Assembly: GCA_018239845.1 (NCBI GenBank)
Contig: JAFEGO010000041.1
Span: forward strand, 1-64,000
Direction of reading: 5' to 3'
DNA from: Verrucomicrobiota bacterium
Lineage (GTDB): Bacteria > Verrucomicrobiota > Verrucomicrobiia > Opitutales > Opitutaceae
Length of the DNA: 64,000 bases
Under the pieces are notes generated by a model. It made no database searches, was not told the origin of the DNA, and saw only the letters and a list, made by a program, of their open reading frames with translations. Made by a program: the position numbers and the translations under genes. Positions 15,992 through 25,126 of this stretch are shown here, one piece after another. Position 1 is the stretch's first letter; the number at the start of each line of letters is the position of its first letter.

Positions 15992-18900
15992 ATGATCGAC
16001 AAGATCCTCGAGTTTGCCTTGCGCCAGCGCGTCTTCGTGCTGCTCGGCGCCGTGGCGCTCCTCCTCACCGGCCTTTGGTCCGCCTCGCGGCTGCCCATCG
16101 ACGCCGTGCCCGACATCACCAACGTCCAGGTCCAGATCAACGCCGCCGTCCCCTCCCTCGCCCCCGAGGAAATCGAGAAGCTCGTCACCTACCCCATTGA
16201 GGTCGAGATGGGCGGCATCGATAAACTCCTGGAGGTCCGCTCGCTCTCCAAGTTCGGCCTTTCCCAGGTCACCCTGATCTTCCAGGAGGGCACCGACCTC
16301 TACCGCGCCCGCCAGCTGGCCGGTGAGCGACTGCAGTCCGTGCTCGACGAGCTGCCGCCCGGGGTCACGCCCAAGCTCGCCCCGATCACCACCGGACTCG
16401 GCGAGATCTACCACTACACCGTGCGCTACAAGGCGGACTATAAGGCCGCTCCCGCCGACCCGATCGAACGCTTGCGCGAACTCAAGCTCGCCCAGGACTA
16501 CATCGTAAAACCCGCACTCCGCACCGTCCCCGGTGTCACGGAAGTGAATACTTCCGGCGGCTACGACCGGCAGATCGTCGTCACCCCCGATCCGGCCAAG
16601 CTCACGGGCGTCGGCCTCACGGTCGGTGAGGTGGCCGCGGTCATCGCCGAAAACGTCAGCAACGCCGGCGGCTCCATCGTGGAAAAGGGTGGCGAGGCCG
16701 TCACTGTGCGCTCCATCGGCCGCGTGCAAACGACGGAGGAGATCGCCGACCTCCCCCTGCGGCTCGGCGGAGCGCGGCCCACCACGCTGCGCGTCCGGGA
16801 TGTCGCCGAGGTCGCCATCGGCTCCGGCGTGCGCACCGGGGCCGCCACGCACGACGGTGCCGAGGCCGTGCTCGGCTCCGCTCTCATGCTCATCGGCGAG
16901 AACAGCCGGCTCGTCTCCAACCGCGTGCATGAGCGGATCGGCGAGCTCCGCGCCAAGCTGCCGCCCGGCATGGAGATCGAGACGGTCTACAACCGCACCG
17001 ACCTCGTGAACGCCACCATCGGCACCGTGGAGAAGAACCTTTTCGAGGGCGCGATCCTCGTCATGGCCATCCTCATCGGCCTGCTCGGCAACTGGCGCGC
17101 CGCCCTCATCGTCGCCACCGCGATCCCGCTCTCGCTGCTCTTCGCGATGACCGGCATGGTCCGCTACGGCGTCTCGGGCAATCTCATGAGCCTCGGTGCC
17201 GTGGACTTCGGCCTCATCGTCGATGGCGCCGTCGTCATGGCGGAAAACATCGTGCGCCTGCTGGCCCACCGGCAGCATCAGCTCGGCCGCCTGCTCACGC
17301 GGGAGGAGCGGCTGCATGCGATCCTCGCCGCCTGCAAGCAGGTCGGCACGCCCACGGTCTTCGGCGTGGCGATCATCACCATCGTGTACCTGCCGATGTT
17401 CACGCTCACCGGCGTCGAGGGAAAGATGTTCACCCCGATGGCCTTCACCGTCGTCTTCGCGCTGATCGGCGCCCTGCTGCTCGCGCTCACGCTCGTGCCG
17501 GTCCTCTGCTCGTACTTCATGACCGGCAAGGTCAGCGAGGAGGACAATTTTCTCATCCGCTTCGCCAAGCGCCTGTACGCGCCCGTGCTGCGCTTCAGCC
17601 TGCGGATGCGCTGGCTCATGTCCGCGATCGCCGTCGGCATCTTTGCCCTCTCGCTCTGGGTCTTCACCCACCTTGGGGCCGAGTTCATCCCGCAGCTCGA
17701 CGAGGGCTCGCTCGCCGCGCAGATGATCCGCACCACCAGCATCGGCCTTACTCCATCGGTGGAAATGCAGGCGTCCGCGGAAAAACTCCTCCTGGAGAAA
17801 TTCCCCGAGGTCACCCACACCTTCGCCCGCATCGGCACCTCCGAGGTCGCGACCGACCCCATGGGCGTCAACGTCGGCGACAGCTACGTCATGCTCAGGC
17901 CGCCGGCCGAATGGCGCAAGGTGGACGGCCGGCCCATCACCAAGGATGAGCTCACCACGCTGATGACCAAGGAGCTCTCCCTCCACTTCCCCGCGCAGAG
18001 CTATCTCTTCTCCCAGCCGATCGAGCTGCGTTTCAACGAGCTCCTTTCCGGCAGCCGCGCCGATCTCGCGATCAAGGTTTTTGGCGACGACTACGACACG
18101 CTGGAAAAACTCGCCGGCGAGGTCCGCGAGATCGTCGAAAAAATCCCCGGCGCCGCCGACGTGGAGTTCGACGCCGCGGGCAAGGCGCCCGTCCTCCAGG
18201 TCGTGCTCAACCGCCCGGCCATGACGCGCCTCAACGTCCATGCCGACGAGGTCAACCAGGTGATCGAGACCGCCTTCGCCGGCGCGGAGGGCGGCGTCAT
18301 CGTCGATGGCAACCGCCGCTATCCCATCGTCACCCGCCTGCCCGAGTCCGCGCGCCGTGACTTCGCGCAGGTCGCAAATCTCCCCGTCCGCACCGAGGAT
18401 GGCGGCCTCGTCACGCTCGGCCAGGTGGCCAACGTCTCCCTGACCGAGAGCGTCAACACGATCAGCCGCGAGGCGTTCCAGCGCCGCATGGCCATCCAGG
18501 TCAACCTGCGCGGGCGCGATGTGCAGAGCTTCGTCGCGGAGGCGCAGCAGAAAATCGCCGCGAGCGTAAAGCTCCCCGCGGGCTACTTCGTCGAGTACGG
18601 CGGCGCGTTCAAGAATCTGCAGGAGGCCCGCACGCGGCTCGCCCTCGTCGTGCCCGCGGCGCTCGCACTGATCTTCCTGCTCATCTTCATGGCCTTCGGC
18701 AGCCTGCGCCAGGCCCTGATCGTTTATACCGGCATCCCGCTCGCCGTCACCGGCGGCATCTTTGCCCTCTGGCTGCGCGGCCTGCCGTTCTCCATCTCGG
18801 CCGCGGTGGGCTTCATCGCGCTCAGCGGCGTCGCCGTGCTCAACGGCGTCATGATGATCTCCTTCATCAACCAGCTCCGCGAGGAGGGCAAATCCGTGCG

Positions 18901-19150
18901 CGACGCCGTGATCGAGGGCGCGCTCACCCGCCTGCGCCCCGTGCTCATGACCGCGCTCGTCGCCGCGCTCGGCTTCGTGCCCATGGCCCTCGCCCACGGC
19001 GCGGGCGCCGAGGTTCAGCGTCCCATCGCGACCGTCGTCATCGGCGGCATCATCACCGCGACTTTCCTCACGCTCGTGCTGCTGCCGACGCTCTACTGCT
19101 GGTTCGAGCGCGACAAGTCCCTCCCGCCCTCCTCCGTCCAAAACTCATAA
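15992..19150 (+). CDS. Heavy-metal RND efflux pump, CzcA-like (divalent-cation class signatures)
   Basis: A 1052-residue RND antiporter. The fourth helix reads DFGLIVDGAVVMAEN (about 404-418), the acidic pattern of pumps for Zn, Co, Cd or Ni, in contrast to the Cu-type pump upstream. Other CzcA hallmarks are RLPIDAVPDITNVQVQIN near the N-terminus, ATDPMGVNVGDSYVMLRPP, and ELLSGSRADLAIKVFGDD in the second periplasmic loop. The methionine triad of CusA is not present. It lies 38 bases after the short adaptor and before a small periplasmic protein and a P-type ATPase, so the tail of the operon looks dedicated to divalent metals. Confidence 0.92.
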   Translation: MIDKILEFALRQRVFVLLGAVALLLTGLWSASRLPIDAVPDITNVQVQINAAVPSLAPEEIEKLVTYPIEVEMGGIDKLLEVRSLSKFGLSQVTLIFQEGTDLYRARQLAGERLQSVLDELPPGVTPKLAPITTGLGEIYHYTVRYKADYKAAPADPIERLRELKLAQDYIVKPALRTVPGVTEVNTSGGYDRQIVVTPDPAKLTGVGLTVGEVAAVIAENVSNAGGSIVEKGGEAVTVRSIGRVQTTEEIADLPLRLGGARPTTLRVRDVAEVAIGSGVRTGAATHDGAEAVLGSALMLIGENSRLVSNRVHERIGELRAKLPPGMEIETVYNRTDLVNATIGTVEKNLFEGAILVMAILIGLLGNWRAALIVATAIPLSLLFAMTGMVRYGVSGNLMSLGAVDFGLIVDGAVVMAENIVRLLAHRQHQLGRLLTREERLHAILAACKQVGTPTVFGVAIITIVYLPMFTLTGVEGKMFTPMAFTVVFALIGALLLALTLVPVLCSYFMTGKVSEEDNFLIRFAKRLYAPVLRFSLRMRWLMSAIAVGIFALSLWVFTHLGAEFIPQLDEGSLAAQMIRTTSIGLTPSVEMQASAEKLLLEKFPEVTHTFARIGTSEVATDPMGVNVGDSYVMLRPPAEWRKVDGRPITKDELTTLMTKELSLHFPAQSYLFSQPIELRFNELLSGSRADLAIKVFGDDYDTLEKLAGEVREIVEKIPGAADVEFDAAGKAPVLQVVLNRPAMTRLNVHADEVNQVIETAFAGAEGGVIVDGNRRYPIVTRLPESARRDFAQVANLPVRTEDGGLVTLGQVANVSLTESVNTISREAFQRRMAIQVNLRGRDVQSFVAEAQQKIAASVKLPAGYFVEYGGAFKNLQEARTRLALVVPAALALIFLLIFMAFGSLRQALIVYTGIPLAVTGGIFALWLRGLPFSISAAVGFIALSGVAVLNGVMMISFINQLREEGKSVRDAVIEGALTRLRPVLMTALVAALGFVPMALAHGAGAEVQRPIATVVIGGIITATFLTLVLLPTLYCWFERDKSLPPSSVQNS

Positions 19151-19167
19151 ACCAATCCCCCTCCATC

Positions 19168-19605
19168 ATGAAATCCATCCGTCATCTCCTGTTCGTGTCC
19201 CTCGCGCTGCTGCTCCCGGCTGCGGCGCTTTCCGCCAAGCCTATCCCCGGCCCCAAGGGCGGTCGCATCGTCACCACCGCCGCGCCGCACATCGAGCTGT
19301 TCGTCGCACCGGATCACACCGCGGTAGTCTCGTTCTACGATGCCGATTTGAAACCGGTCGCTCCCGGCGCACAGCTCGTCACCGCGGTGGCCGAAGCTCC
19401 CTCCGGCAAGGTCACCTTGGCTTTCGCGGCCAAGGACGGCGCGCTCGTCTCCACCGCTCCTTTGCCCGAGGGCGAGGGCTATCGCATCGTGCTGCAGGTC
19501 CGCGACGATGCCGAGGCGCGCCCGAAGAACTACCGCGTTGAGTTCCACGCGGAAAAATGCGGATCGTGCCAGCTCGCCGAGTACGCCTGCGTCTGCGAAC
19601 ACTAA
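19168..19605 (+). CDS. Small secreted protein, PKGGR family, unknown function
   Basis: 145 residues with a signal peptide (to ALSAKP). The mature part starts GPKGGRIVTTAAPHIELFVAPDH and continues with VVSFYDADLKPVAPG; it ends with CGSCQLAEYACVCEH, a Cys/His tail that could bind a metal. Probably an all-beta domain. I know this type only as an accompaniment of heavy-metal efflux operons and cannot give a function. It sits 17 bases after the CzcA-like pump and 18 before the P-type ATPase. The FYDADLKPVAP stretch resembles FYDAKKKPVTP in the protein at 44708. Confidence 0.65.
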   Translation: MKSIRHLLFVSLALLLPAAALSAKPIPGPKGGRIVTTAAPHIELFVAPDHTAVVSFYDADLKPVAPGAQLVTAVAEAPSGKVTLAFAAKDGALVSTAPLPEGEGYRIVLQVRDDAEARPKNYRVEFHAEKCGSCQLAEYACVCEH

Positions 19606-19623
19606 TAACGGAGGCATAGCACC

Positions 19624-21597
19624 ATGTCACACGACCATCACGATCACGACGACCATGATCACGACGATCATGACCACGACGGCTGCTCGCACTCGCACGA
19701 ACCGGCCCGTCTGAAAATCGAAACCGCCAGCCTGGCGCTCTCGGGTTTGCTGACGGGCATCGTGGTCGTGGGCCATGGGCGCGACGCCTGGAGCGGAGCC
19801 GTCACGGCCGCACTCGCCCTCGCGGCCATGCTGGCCGGCGGCTGGTTTCTGCTGCCGAAGGCGTGGCGCGCCATCCTCTCCTTCCGGCCGGACATCAACC
19901 TGCTTGTTGTGATCGCCGCGATCGGCGCCTCCGCCATCGGCGAGTGGGTCGAGGCCGCCGCCGTCGTGTTTCTCTTCGGTGTGGCCGAGTGGCTTGAAGG
20001 CTGGGCCGACCGCCGCGCGCAGCGCGCCACCGCGGCGTTGCTGGAGCTGGCGCCCAAGGTCGCGACGGTGCGGCGCGAGGGTGCCTTGGTCGAGGTCCCC
20101 GTTGACCAAGTGCAGGTCGGCGAGGTGATCGCCGTCAAATCCGGCATGGCCATCCCGCTCGATGGAGCCATCACTGCGGGGGAATCCGCCGTCAACCAGG
20201 CGCCCATCACCGGCGAATCGGTACCCGTCGACAAAAAGCCGGGCGATGCCGTCTTCGCGGGCACCATCAATGGCGAAGGTTCGCTCGAGATCCGTGTCTC
20301 CAAGGCCGCGGGCGACACCACCCTCGCCCGCATCATCCGCCTCGTCGCCGAGGCGCAGGAGCAAAAGGCGCCGCTCCAGCGCTTCGTCGATCGGTTCGCC
20401 CGTTACTACACACCCGCGGTCACCGTGGTCGCCCTGCTCGTCTTCCTCGTGCCGCCGTTGCTCGGCGGTGGCGAGTGGAGCACGTGGCTCTATCGCGCCT
20501 GCGTGCTCCTGATCATCGCATGTCCCTGCGCCTTGGTCATCGCCACCCCGGTCGGCATCGTCGCCGGCCTGACCGCGCTCGCCCGCCGCGGCGTCCTTGT
20601 GAAAGGCGGCGCCCATCTCGAAACCATCGCGCGCCTCCGGGGCCTCGCCGTGGACAAAACGGGCACGATCACCGAGGGCCGCCCGCGCGTCCAATCGGTC
20701 GAGCTCGTCGCCGCCCCATCTCCCGCCAACGTCCTGCGCATCGCCGCCGCGATCGACGACCACTCTGCCCACCCGCTGGCCAAGGCCGTCGTCGCTTACG
20801 CCCGGGAGCAGTGCGTCACCTTCCCCCGCGCCGAAAATTACCAGAACCGCAGCGGCCGCGGCGCCGAGGGGAGCGTTGAGGGTCATGCGTATTTCGTCGG
20901 CAATCATCGCTGCGCGCACGAGCTCGGCGTTTGCTCGGAAGACCTCGAGCGCCGCCTCGCCGCCATCGAGGCCAAGGGCCAATCCGTCGTCGTGGTCGGC
21001 CACCGGCCGCACGGCGGTTGCGCGGGCGAGGTGCTCGGGATCATCGCCATCGGCGATACGATCCGCGCGCACGCCCGCGAAGCCGTCGCCGCCCTCCATG
21101 CCGCGGGGGTGAAGCAGGTCGTCATGCTCAGTGGCGACAACCAGCGCACCGCGGATTTTGTCGCCCGCGAGGTGGGGATCGACGAGGCCCGCGGTGACCT
21201 GCTGCCCGAGGACAAGGTGGCCGCCGTAAAAGCCCTCCGCGAGCGTCATGGTCTCGTCGGCATGGTCGGCGACGGCGTGAACGACGCGCCCGCCATGGCC
21301 GCGGCCTCGCTCGGCATCGCCATGGGCGCCGCCGGCACCGATGCCGCCATCGAGACGGCCGACATCGCCCTCATGCAGGATGATCTCCCGAAAATCGCCG
21401 AGACCATCCGCCTCGGCCGCCGCGCGCTCGGCATCATCCGCTTCAACATCGCCTTCGCCCTCGCGTTGAAGGCGGTGTTTCTCGTGCTGACCCTCTCCGG
21501 CCACGCCAGCCTCTGGTGGGCCATCCTCGCCGATACCGGCGCCACGCTTCTCGTGATCGCCAACGCCCTACGGCTGCTCGCACCCGCGCGCGCCTGA
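19624..21597 (+). CDS. Heavy-metal P-type ATPase (Zn/Cd/Pb type) with His/Asp-rich N-terminus
   Basis: A 657-residue P1B-type ATPase that exports soft divalent cations at the inner membrane. Motifs in order: TGES in the actuator domain, IIACPCALVIATP in the metal-binding helix (about 298-310), DKTGTITEGRP with the phosphorylated Asp (about 343), the HP dipeptide in SAHPLAKA, and GDGVNDAPAMA. The last helix carries ADTGATLLVIANALRLL, whose Asp is typical of zinc/cadmium/lead pumps (ZntA group). The usual N-terminal HMA domain is replaced by about 28 residues of His-Asp repeats. GGAGG lies about 10 bases before the start, one of the clearest ribosome sites in the window. Confidence 0.93.
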   Translation: MSHDHHDHDDHDHDDHDHDGCSHSHEPARLKIETASLALSGLLTGIVVVGHGRDAWSGAVTAALALAAMLAGGWFLLPKAWRAILSFRPDINLLVVIAAIGASAIGEWVEAAAVVFLFGVAEWLEGWADRRAQRATAALLELAPKVATVRREGALVEVPVDQVQVGEVIAVKSGMAIPLDGAITAGESAVNQAPITGESVPVDKKPGDAVFAGTINGEGSLEIRVSKAAGDTTLARIIRLVAEAQEQKAPLQRFVDRFARYYTPAVTVVALLVFLVPPLLGGGEWSTWLYRACVLLIIACPCALVIATPVGIVAGLTALARRGVLVKGGAHLETIARLRGLAVDKTGTITEGRPRVQSVELVAAPSPANVLRIAAAIDDHSAHPLAKAVVAYAREQCVTFPRAENYQNRSGRGAEGSVEGHAYFVGNHRCAHELGVCSEDLERRLAAIEAKGQSVVVVGHRPHGGCAGEVLGIIAIGDTIRAHAREAVAALHAAGVKQVVMLSGDNQRTADFVAREVGIDEARGDLLPEDKVAAVKALRERHGLVGMVGDGVNDAPAMAAASLGIAMGAAGTDAAIETADIALMQDDLPKIAETIRLGRRALGIIRFNIAFALALKAVFLVLTLSGHASLWWAILADTGATLLVIANALRLLAPARA

Positions 21598-21652
21598 GCC
21601 GTCCGATCAGGATTGGCACTCTTTCTCCCGTTCTCTGTCCTCTCTACGCAGC

Positions 21653-22969
21653 ATGCACGCCTTCCTTGGTATCACGTTGGAGACTCTCGTCATCCTCGCC
21701 CTCGTGGCGGCCAACGGCTTCTTCGTCGCCGCCGAGTTTGCCCTCGTCAAGGTGCGCGCGAGCCAGCTCCGGCCGCTCGCGCGCCAGGGCGGCTGGCGCA
21801 TCAAGCTCGCCCTGCGCGCCACCGAACACCTCGATGCCGCGCTCTCCGCCACGCAGCTCGGCATCACTCTCGCGAGCCTCGGCCTCGGCTGGCTCGGCGA
21901 ACCGTTTCTCGCGCATCGGCTCGAGCCACTGCTCGCCCACTGGGGCATCACCAATCCCGCCACCGTGCAGTCCGTGTGCTTCGCCGTGGCCTTCGCGGTG
22001 ATCACGTTTCTGCACATCGTGTTTGGCGAACTCGCCCCGAAGTCCCTCGCCATCCAGCGTGCCAAGGGCGTCACGCTCTGGACCGCCGGGCCGCTGCTGG
22101 GATTTTACTACCTGTTCTTCCCTTTCATCTGGCTGCTCAACGGCACGGCCAACCGCTTCCTCCGCTGGGTCGGCCTCGGGCCCACCGGCGAGGGTGAGCA
22201 CGGTTTCAGCGCCGACGAACTCGAGTATGTGTTCAGCCACGCGCGCCACACGCACCCCGCCGACGCCCTCGTCAATCGCCTCATGGTCCAGTCCCTCCGC
22301 GTGCGCTCCACCCACGCCGCGCAGATCATGCTGCCGCGCGACCAGGTCACGATCCTGCGGCAGGACGCACCGCTCCGCGAAACCCTCCGCACCGCGCAGA
22401 CGAGCGGCCACAGCCGCTTCCCTGTCGTCGGGCCGGATGACGAGGTGAAGGGCATCCTGCTCATCCGCGAATGGCTCTGGCAATTGCAGGCCCTCGGACC
22501 CGACGCCCCGTTCGCCCCGCTGCTCCGCCCCGCCCTCGCCTTCGGCCTGAAGTCCAGCCTGCCCGAGATGATCGAGCGTTTCCGCCAGAGCCGCATGCAC
22601 CTCGCCGTCGTCCTCGATGAGCAGGGCCGCTTCGCCGGCATCGTCACCCTTGAAGATGTGCTGGAGGAGATCGTCGGCGACATCCGCGACGAGACCGACA
22701 TCGGCCGCGGCCCCATCCATGAGCACACCGAGCGCGCCGTCGTCGCCAGCGGTGCCCTCACCATGCGTGAGCTCCAGGCGGAAACCGGCTGGTCCTTCGA
22801 ATGGCTCCCGCGCGAAACCGTCGCCGGCTGGTTCCTGCGCCACACCGGCCGCGCTCCCCGCCTCAACGAAACCGTCGCCATCGGCGAATACCGCCTCACC
22901 GCCCTCGAAATCCAGGAGGAACGTCTCCGCCGCATCCGCATCGAGCGCCAGGCCGAACCCGCGCCATGA
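21653..22969 (+). CDS. CNNM/CorC-family membrane protein with CBS pair (hemolysin-type)
   Basis: 438 residues: an N-terminal DUF21/CNNM transmembrane domain (VAANGFFVAAEFALVKVRASQL, then the LGITLASLGLGWLGEP helix), a pair of CBS domains (FPVVGPDDEVKGILLIREWL and LDEQGRFAGIVTLEDVLEEIVGDI) and a C-terminal CorC/HlyC domain with NETVAIGEYRLTALE. The family is linked to magnesium and cobalt efflux or ion homeostasis; early naming as hemolysins is misleading. It follows the ATPase by 55 bases, and its stop overlaps the next start by 4 bases, so it belongs to the metal operon. Confidence 0.88.
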   Translation: MHAFLGITLETLVILALVAANGFFVAAEFALVKVRASQLRPLARQGGWRIKLALRATEHLDAALSATQLGITLASLGLGWLGEPFLAHRLEPLLAHWGITNPATVQSVCFAVAFAVITFLHIVFGELAPKSLAIQRAKGVTLWTAGPLLGFYYLFFPFIWLLNGTANRFLRWVGLGPTGEGEHGFSADELEYVFSHARHTHPADALVNRLMVQSLRVRSTHAAQIMLPRDQVTILRQDAPLRETLRTAQTSGHSRFPVVGPDDEVKGILLIREWLWQLQALGPDAPFAPLLRPALAFGLKSSLPEMIERFRQSRMHLAVVLDEQGRFAGIVTLEDVLEEIVGDIRDETDIGRGPIHEHTERAVVASGALTMRELQAETGWSFEWLPRETVAGWFLRHTGRAPRLNETVAIGEYRLTALEIQEERLRRIRIERQAEPAP

Positions 22970-23430
22970 AACGCCTGCTCCTCTGCCTCGCGCTCCTCGC
23001 CGCCGCCGGCTGCGCGAAAAAAGATCCCGCCCCCGCCGCGCCGGCCCACCACGAGCACGTCGCCCCGCACGGCGGCACCGCCGTGGTCCTCGGGGCCGAG
23101 CTCTATCACCTCGAACTCGTCCGCGACGCCACCGCCGGCCGGCTCACCGCCTACGTGCTCGACGGCGAGATGGAAAACTTCGTCCGCGTTAATACACCTT
23201 CCTTCGAGGTCATCGCCGCCCCCAACGGCCATCCCCAGTCCCTCCGCTTCACGCCGGTCGCCAACAGCTCCACCGGCGAAACCCTCACCGACACGTCCCA
23301 GTTCGAAGCGCAGGCCGACTGGTTGAAATCCACCGCCATTTTCGACGCCACCCTCATGCGCCTCGAGATCCGCGGCACGGTCTTCACCGCCGTCCCCTTC
23401 AACTTTCCCCGCGGCAACGACCGCGATTGA
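22966..23430 (+). CDS. Lipoprotein of metal-resistance context, HGG family
   Basis: 154 residues with a lipobox (LLAAAGC at about residue 17). The mature part reads HHEHVAPHGGTAVVLGAELYHLELVRD, then TAYVLDGEMENFVRV, suggesting a beta-rich periplasmic domain with a His-rich lead. The PHGGT plus YHLE pattern recurs in small proteins that accompany RND metal pumps; the role is not known. The start codon overlaps the stop of the CorC-like gene (ATGA), so translation is coupled. It is followed after 64 bases by a COG0523 GTPase. Confidence 0.6.
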   Translation: MKRLLLCLALLAAAGCAKKDPAPAAPAHHEHVAPHGGTAVVLGAELYHLELVRDATAGRLTAYVLDGEMENFVRVNTPSFEVIAAPNGHPQSLRFTPVANSSTGETLTDTSQFEAQADWLKSTAIFDATLMRLEIRGTVFTAVPFNFPRGNDRD

Positions 23431-23494
23431 GCGGCTGGCTTGCGCTTCCGCCCCACTCGCGCAATAGTCGACCCTCACTCCATCTTCCTCGCTC

Positions 23495-24904
23495 ATGTCC
23501 ATTCCCGTCACCGTCCTCACCGGCTTCCTCGGCGCCGGCAAAACCACCCTTCTCAATCGCATCCTCACCGAGCAGCACGGCCGCAAGCTCGCCGTCATCG
23601 AGAATGAGTTCGGCGAGGTCGGCGTGGACCACCAGCTCGTCATCCAGAGCGACGAGGAGCTGTTTGAGATGAATAACGGCTGCATCTGCTGCTCCGTCCG
23701 CGGCGACCTCATCCGCATCCTCGGCCGCCTCCTCAAGCGCAAGGACAAGCTCGACGGCATCCTCATCGAGACCACCGGCCTCGCCAACCCCGCCCCCGTC
23801 GCGCAGACCTTCTTCACCGACGACGAGGTGAAAAACGCCTTCCGCCTCGACGCCATTGTCACCGTCGTCGACACGAAGCACGTCCTCCAGCACCTCGACT
23901 CCGAGGACGAGTCCGTCAAGCAGCTCGCCTTCGCCGACGTCATCCTCCTCAACAAGACCGACCTCGTCTCCCCCGCCGAGCTCGACGCCCTCGAGGCCCG
24001 TATCCGGAAAATCAACGCCGTCGCCCGCATCCACCGCACGCACAACTGCGACGTCCCCCTCGACCGCGTGCTCGATGTCGGCGGCTTCAACCTCACCCGC
24101 GCCACCGAGCTCGATCCGCAGTTCATGGAGCCCGAGTACCCGTTCGAGTGGGCCGGTGCCTACGCCCTGCCCGCCGGCACGCACGACCTCGCCATCGGCC
24201 ACTGCGACCACGATCACGGCCACGACCATTCGCACGAGGGCCACGACCACGATCACGGCGCCCACGACCACCATCATCACCACCACGGCAATCCCAACGA
24301 ACTCGACATCGTCGTGATGCCCGTGAAATCCCTCTCCGACGCCGACATCGCCACCGCCCGCGACGCCGCCGTCCTCGTGTTCTCCGACTGGGAAACCCGC
24401 CTCAAGGAAGGCGACGCCGTCGTCCCCGGCGCCTCGCTCCACCGCCTGCTGCTCCAAGACGGCCACGGCCACTTCCAGCTGAAGATCCCCGCCCCCGGTT
24501 TCTACCTCGTCTTCGAGTCCTGCGGCCACGACCCGCTGCACATCCACATCATGGGCGAGACCGCGAAGCCCGGCTGGCAGCGCGACTACCACGCCGCGCA
24601 CACGCACAACGACGACGTCACCTCCGTCGGCATCAGCGCCCCCGGCGACCTCGACGGCAAGAAGCTCAACGCCTGGATCGGCGAACTCCTCCGCGTGAAG
24701 GGCGGCGACATCTACCGCATGAAGGGCGTCCTCGCCGTGAAGGGCAGCAACAAGCGCCTCGTCTTCCAAGGCGTGCACATGCTCTTCGACGCAAAGTTCG
24801 ACCGCGAGTGGGGCGCCGACCCGCGCACCAACACCCTCGTCTTCATCGGCAAAAACCTCGACCGCCCGGGCCTCACCGATGCCTTCAAAGCATGCTTGGC
24901 GTAA
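23495..24904 (+). CDS. COG0523 (CobW-like) GTPase / metallochaperone with His-rich linker and extra internal domain
   Basis: 469 residues. Walker [10 protein letters not shown] (10-18), the family metal motif GCICCS (62-67), NKTD (153-156) and a C-terminal CobW_C domain (about 372-460, VTSVGI to [12 protein letters not shown]) define it as a G3E GTPase of the metallochaperone type. A His/Asp tract spans 236-265. Between this and the usual [11 protein letters not shown] junction lies an additional segment of about 100 residues (266-368) that family members I know lack; it includes [19 protein letters not shown], possibly a further metal site. With efflux genes upstream, zinc is the most likely metal. 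Confidence 0.88.
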   Translation: MSIPVTVLTGFLGAGKTTLLNRILTEQHGRKLAVIENEFGEVGVDHQLVIQSDEELFEMNNGCICCSVRGDLIRILGRLLKRKDKLDGILIETTGLANPAPVAQTFFTDDEVKNAFRLDAIVTVVDTKHVLQHLDSEDESVKQLAFADVILLNKTDLVSPAELDALEARIRKINAVARIHRTHNCDVPLDRVLDVGGFNLTRATELDPQFMEPEYPFEWAGAYALPAGTHDLAIGHCDHDHGHDHSHEGHDHDHGAHDHHHHHHGNPNELDIVVMPVKSLSDADIATARDAAVLVFSDWETRLKEGDAVVPGASLHRLLLQDGHGHFQLKIPAPGFYLVFESCGHDPLHIHIMGETAKPGWQRDYHAAHTHNDDVTSVGISAPGDLDGKKLNAWIGELLRVKGGDIYRMKGVLAVKGSNKRLVFQGVHMLFDAKFDREWGADPRTNTLVFIGKNLDRPGLTDAFKACLA

Positions 24905-24931
24905 GCAGCCCAAGCGCCTAACACTCCCTGC

Positions 24932-25126
24932 ATGGAAAGCCCGCCCACCGTCGATCCTGCCATCGAGGCCGCGCGTAACGCTGGCTTCGATATCGATCTG
25001 ATCGATACCAACCTGGCTTTGCCGGTGGAAGAGCGTTGGCGGCAGCATAACATGGCGCTTGAGATCCTCCTCAAGTTCGAGCGCGCCCGGGTGGAACGTG
25101 ATGCAAGACTTTCAGGGACTGCTTGA
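24932..25126 (+). CDS. Small protein paired with a nucleotidyltransferase
   Basis: 64 residues, soluble, likely helical (VEERWRQHNMALEILLKFERARVERD). No family is recognised with confidence. Its 3' end overlaps the next gene by 26 bases in another frame, which suggests tight co-expression. The arrangement of a 60-70-residue helical protein directly in front of a nucleotidyltransferase-fold protein is one I have seen repeatedly in environmental bacteria, and it resembles toxin-antitoxin pairs in size and layout. No function has been shown from the sequence. Confidence 0.6.
   Translation: MESPPTVDPAIEAARNAGFDIDLIDTNLALPVEERWRQHNMALEILLKFERARVERDARLSGTA

Noticed and set aside
15863..19141. 1092-codon minus-strand frame opposite the CzcA-like pump
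   Set aside because: Same artefact as above; low-complexity acidic and basic composition, no start signal.
24180..24300. Repeated CACGACCACGATCACGG units, considered as a repeat array or CRISPR
   Set aside because: They encode the His/Asp linker of the COG0523 protein in frame. No spacer structure and no cas genes.
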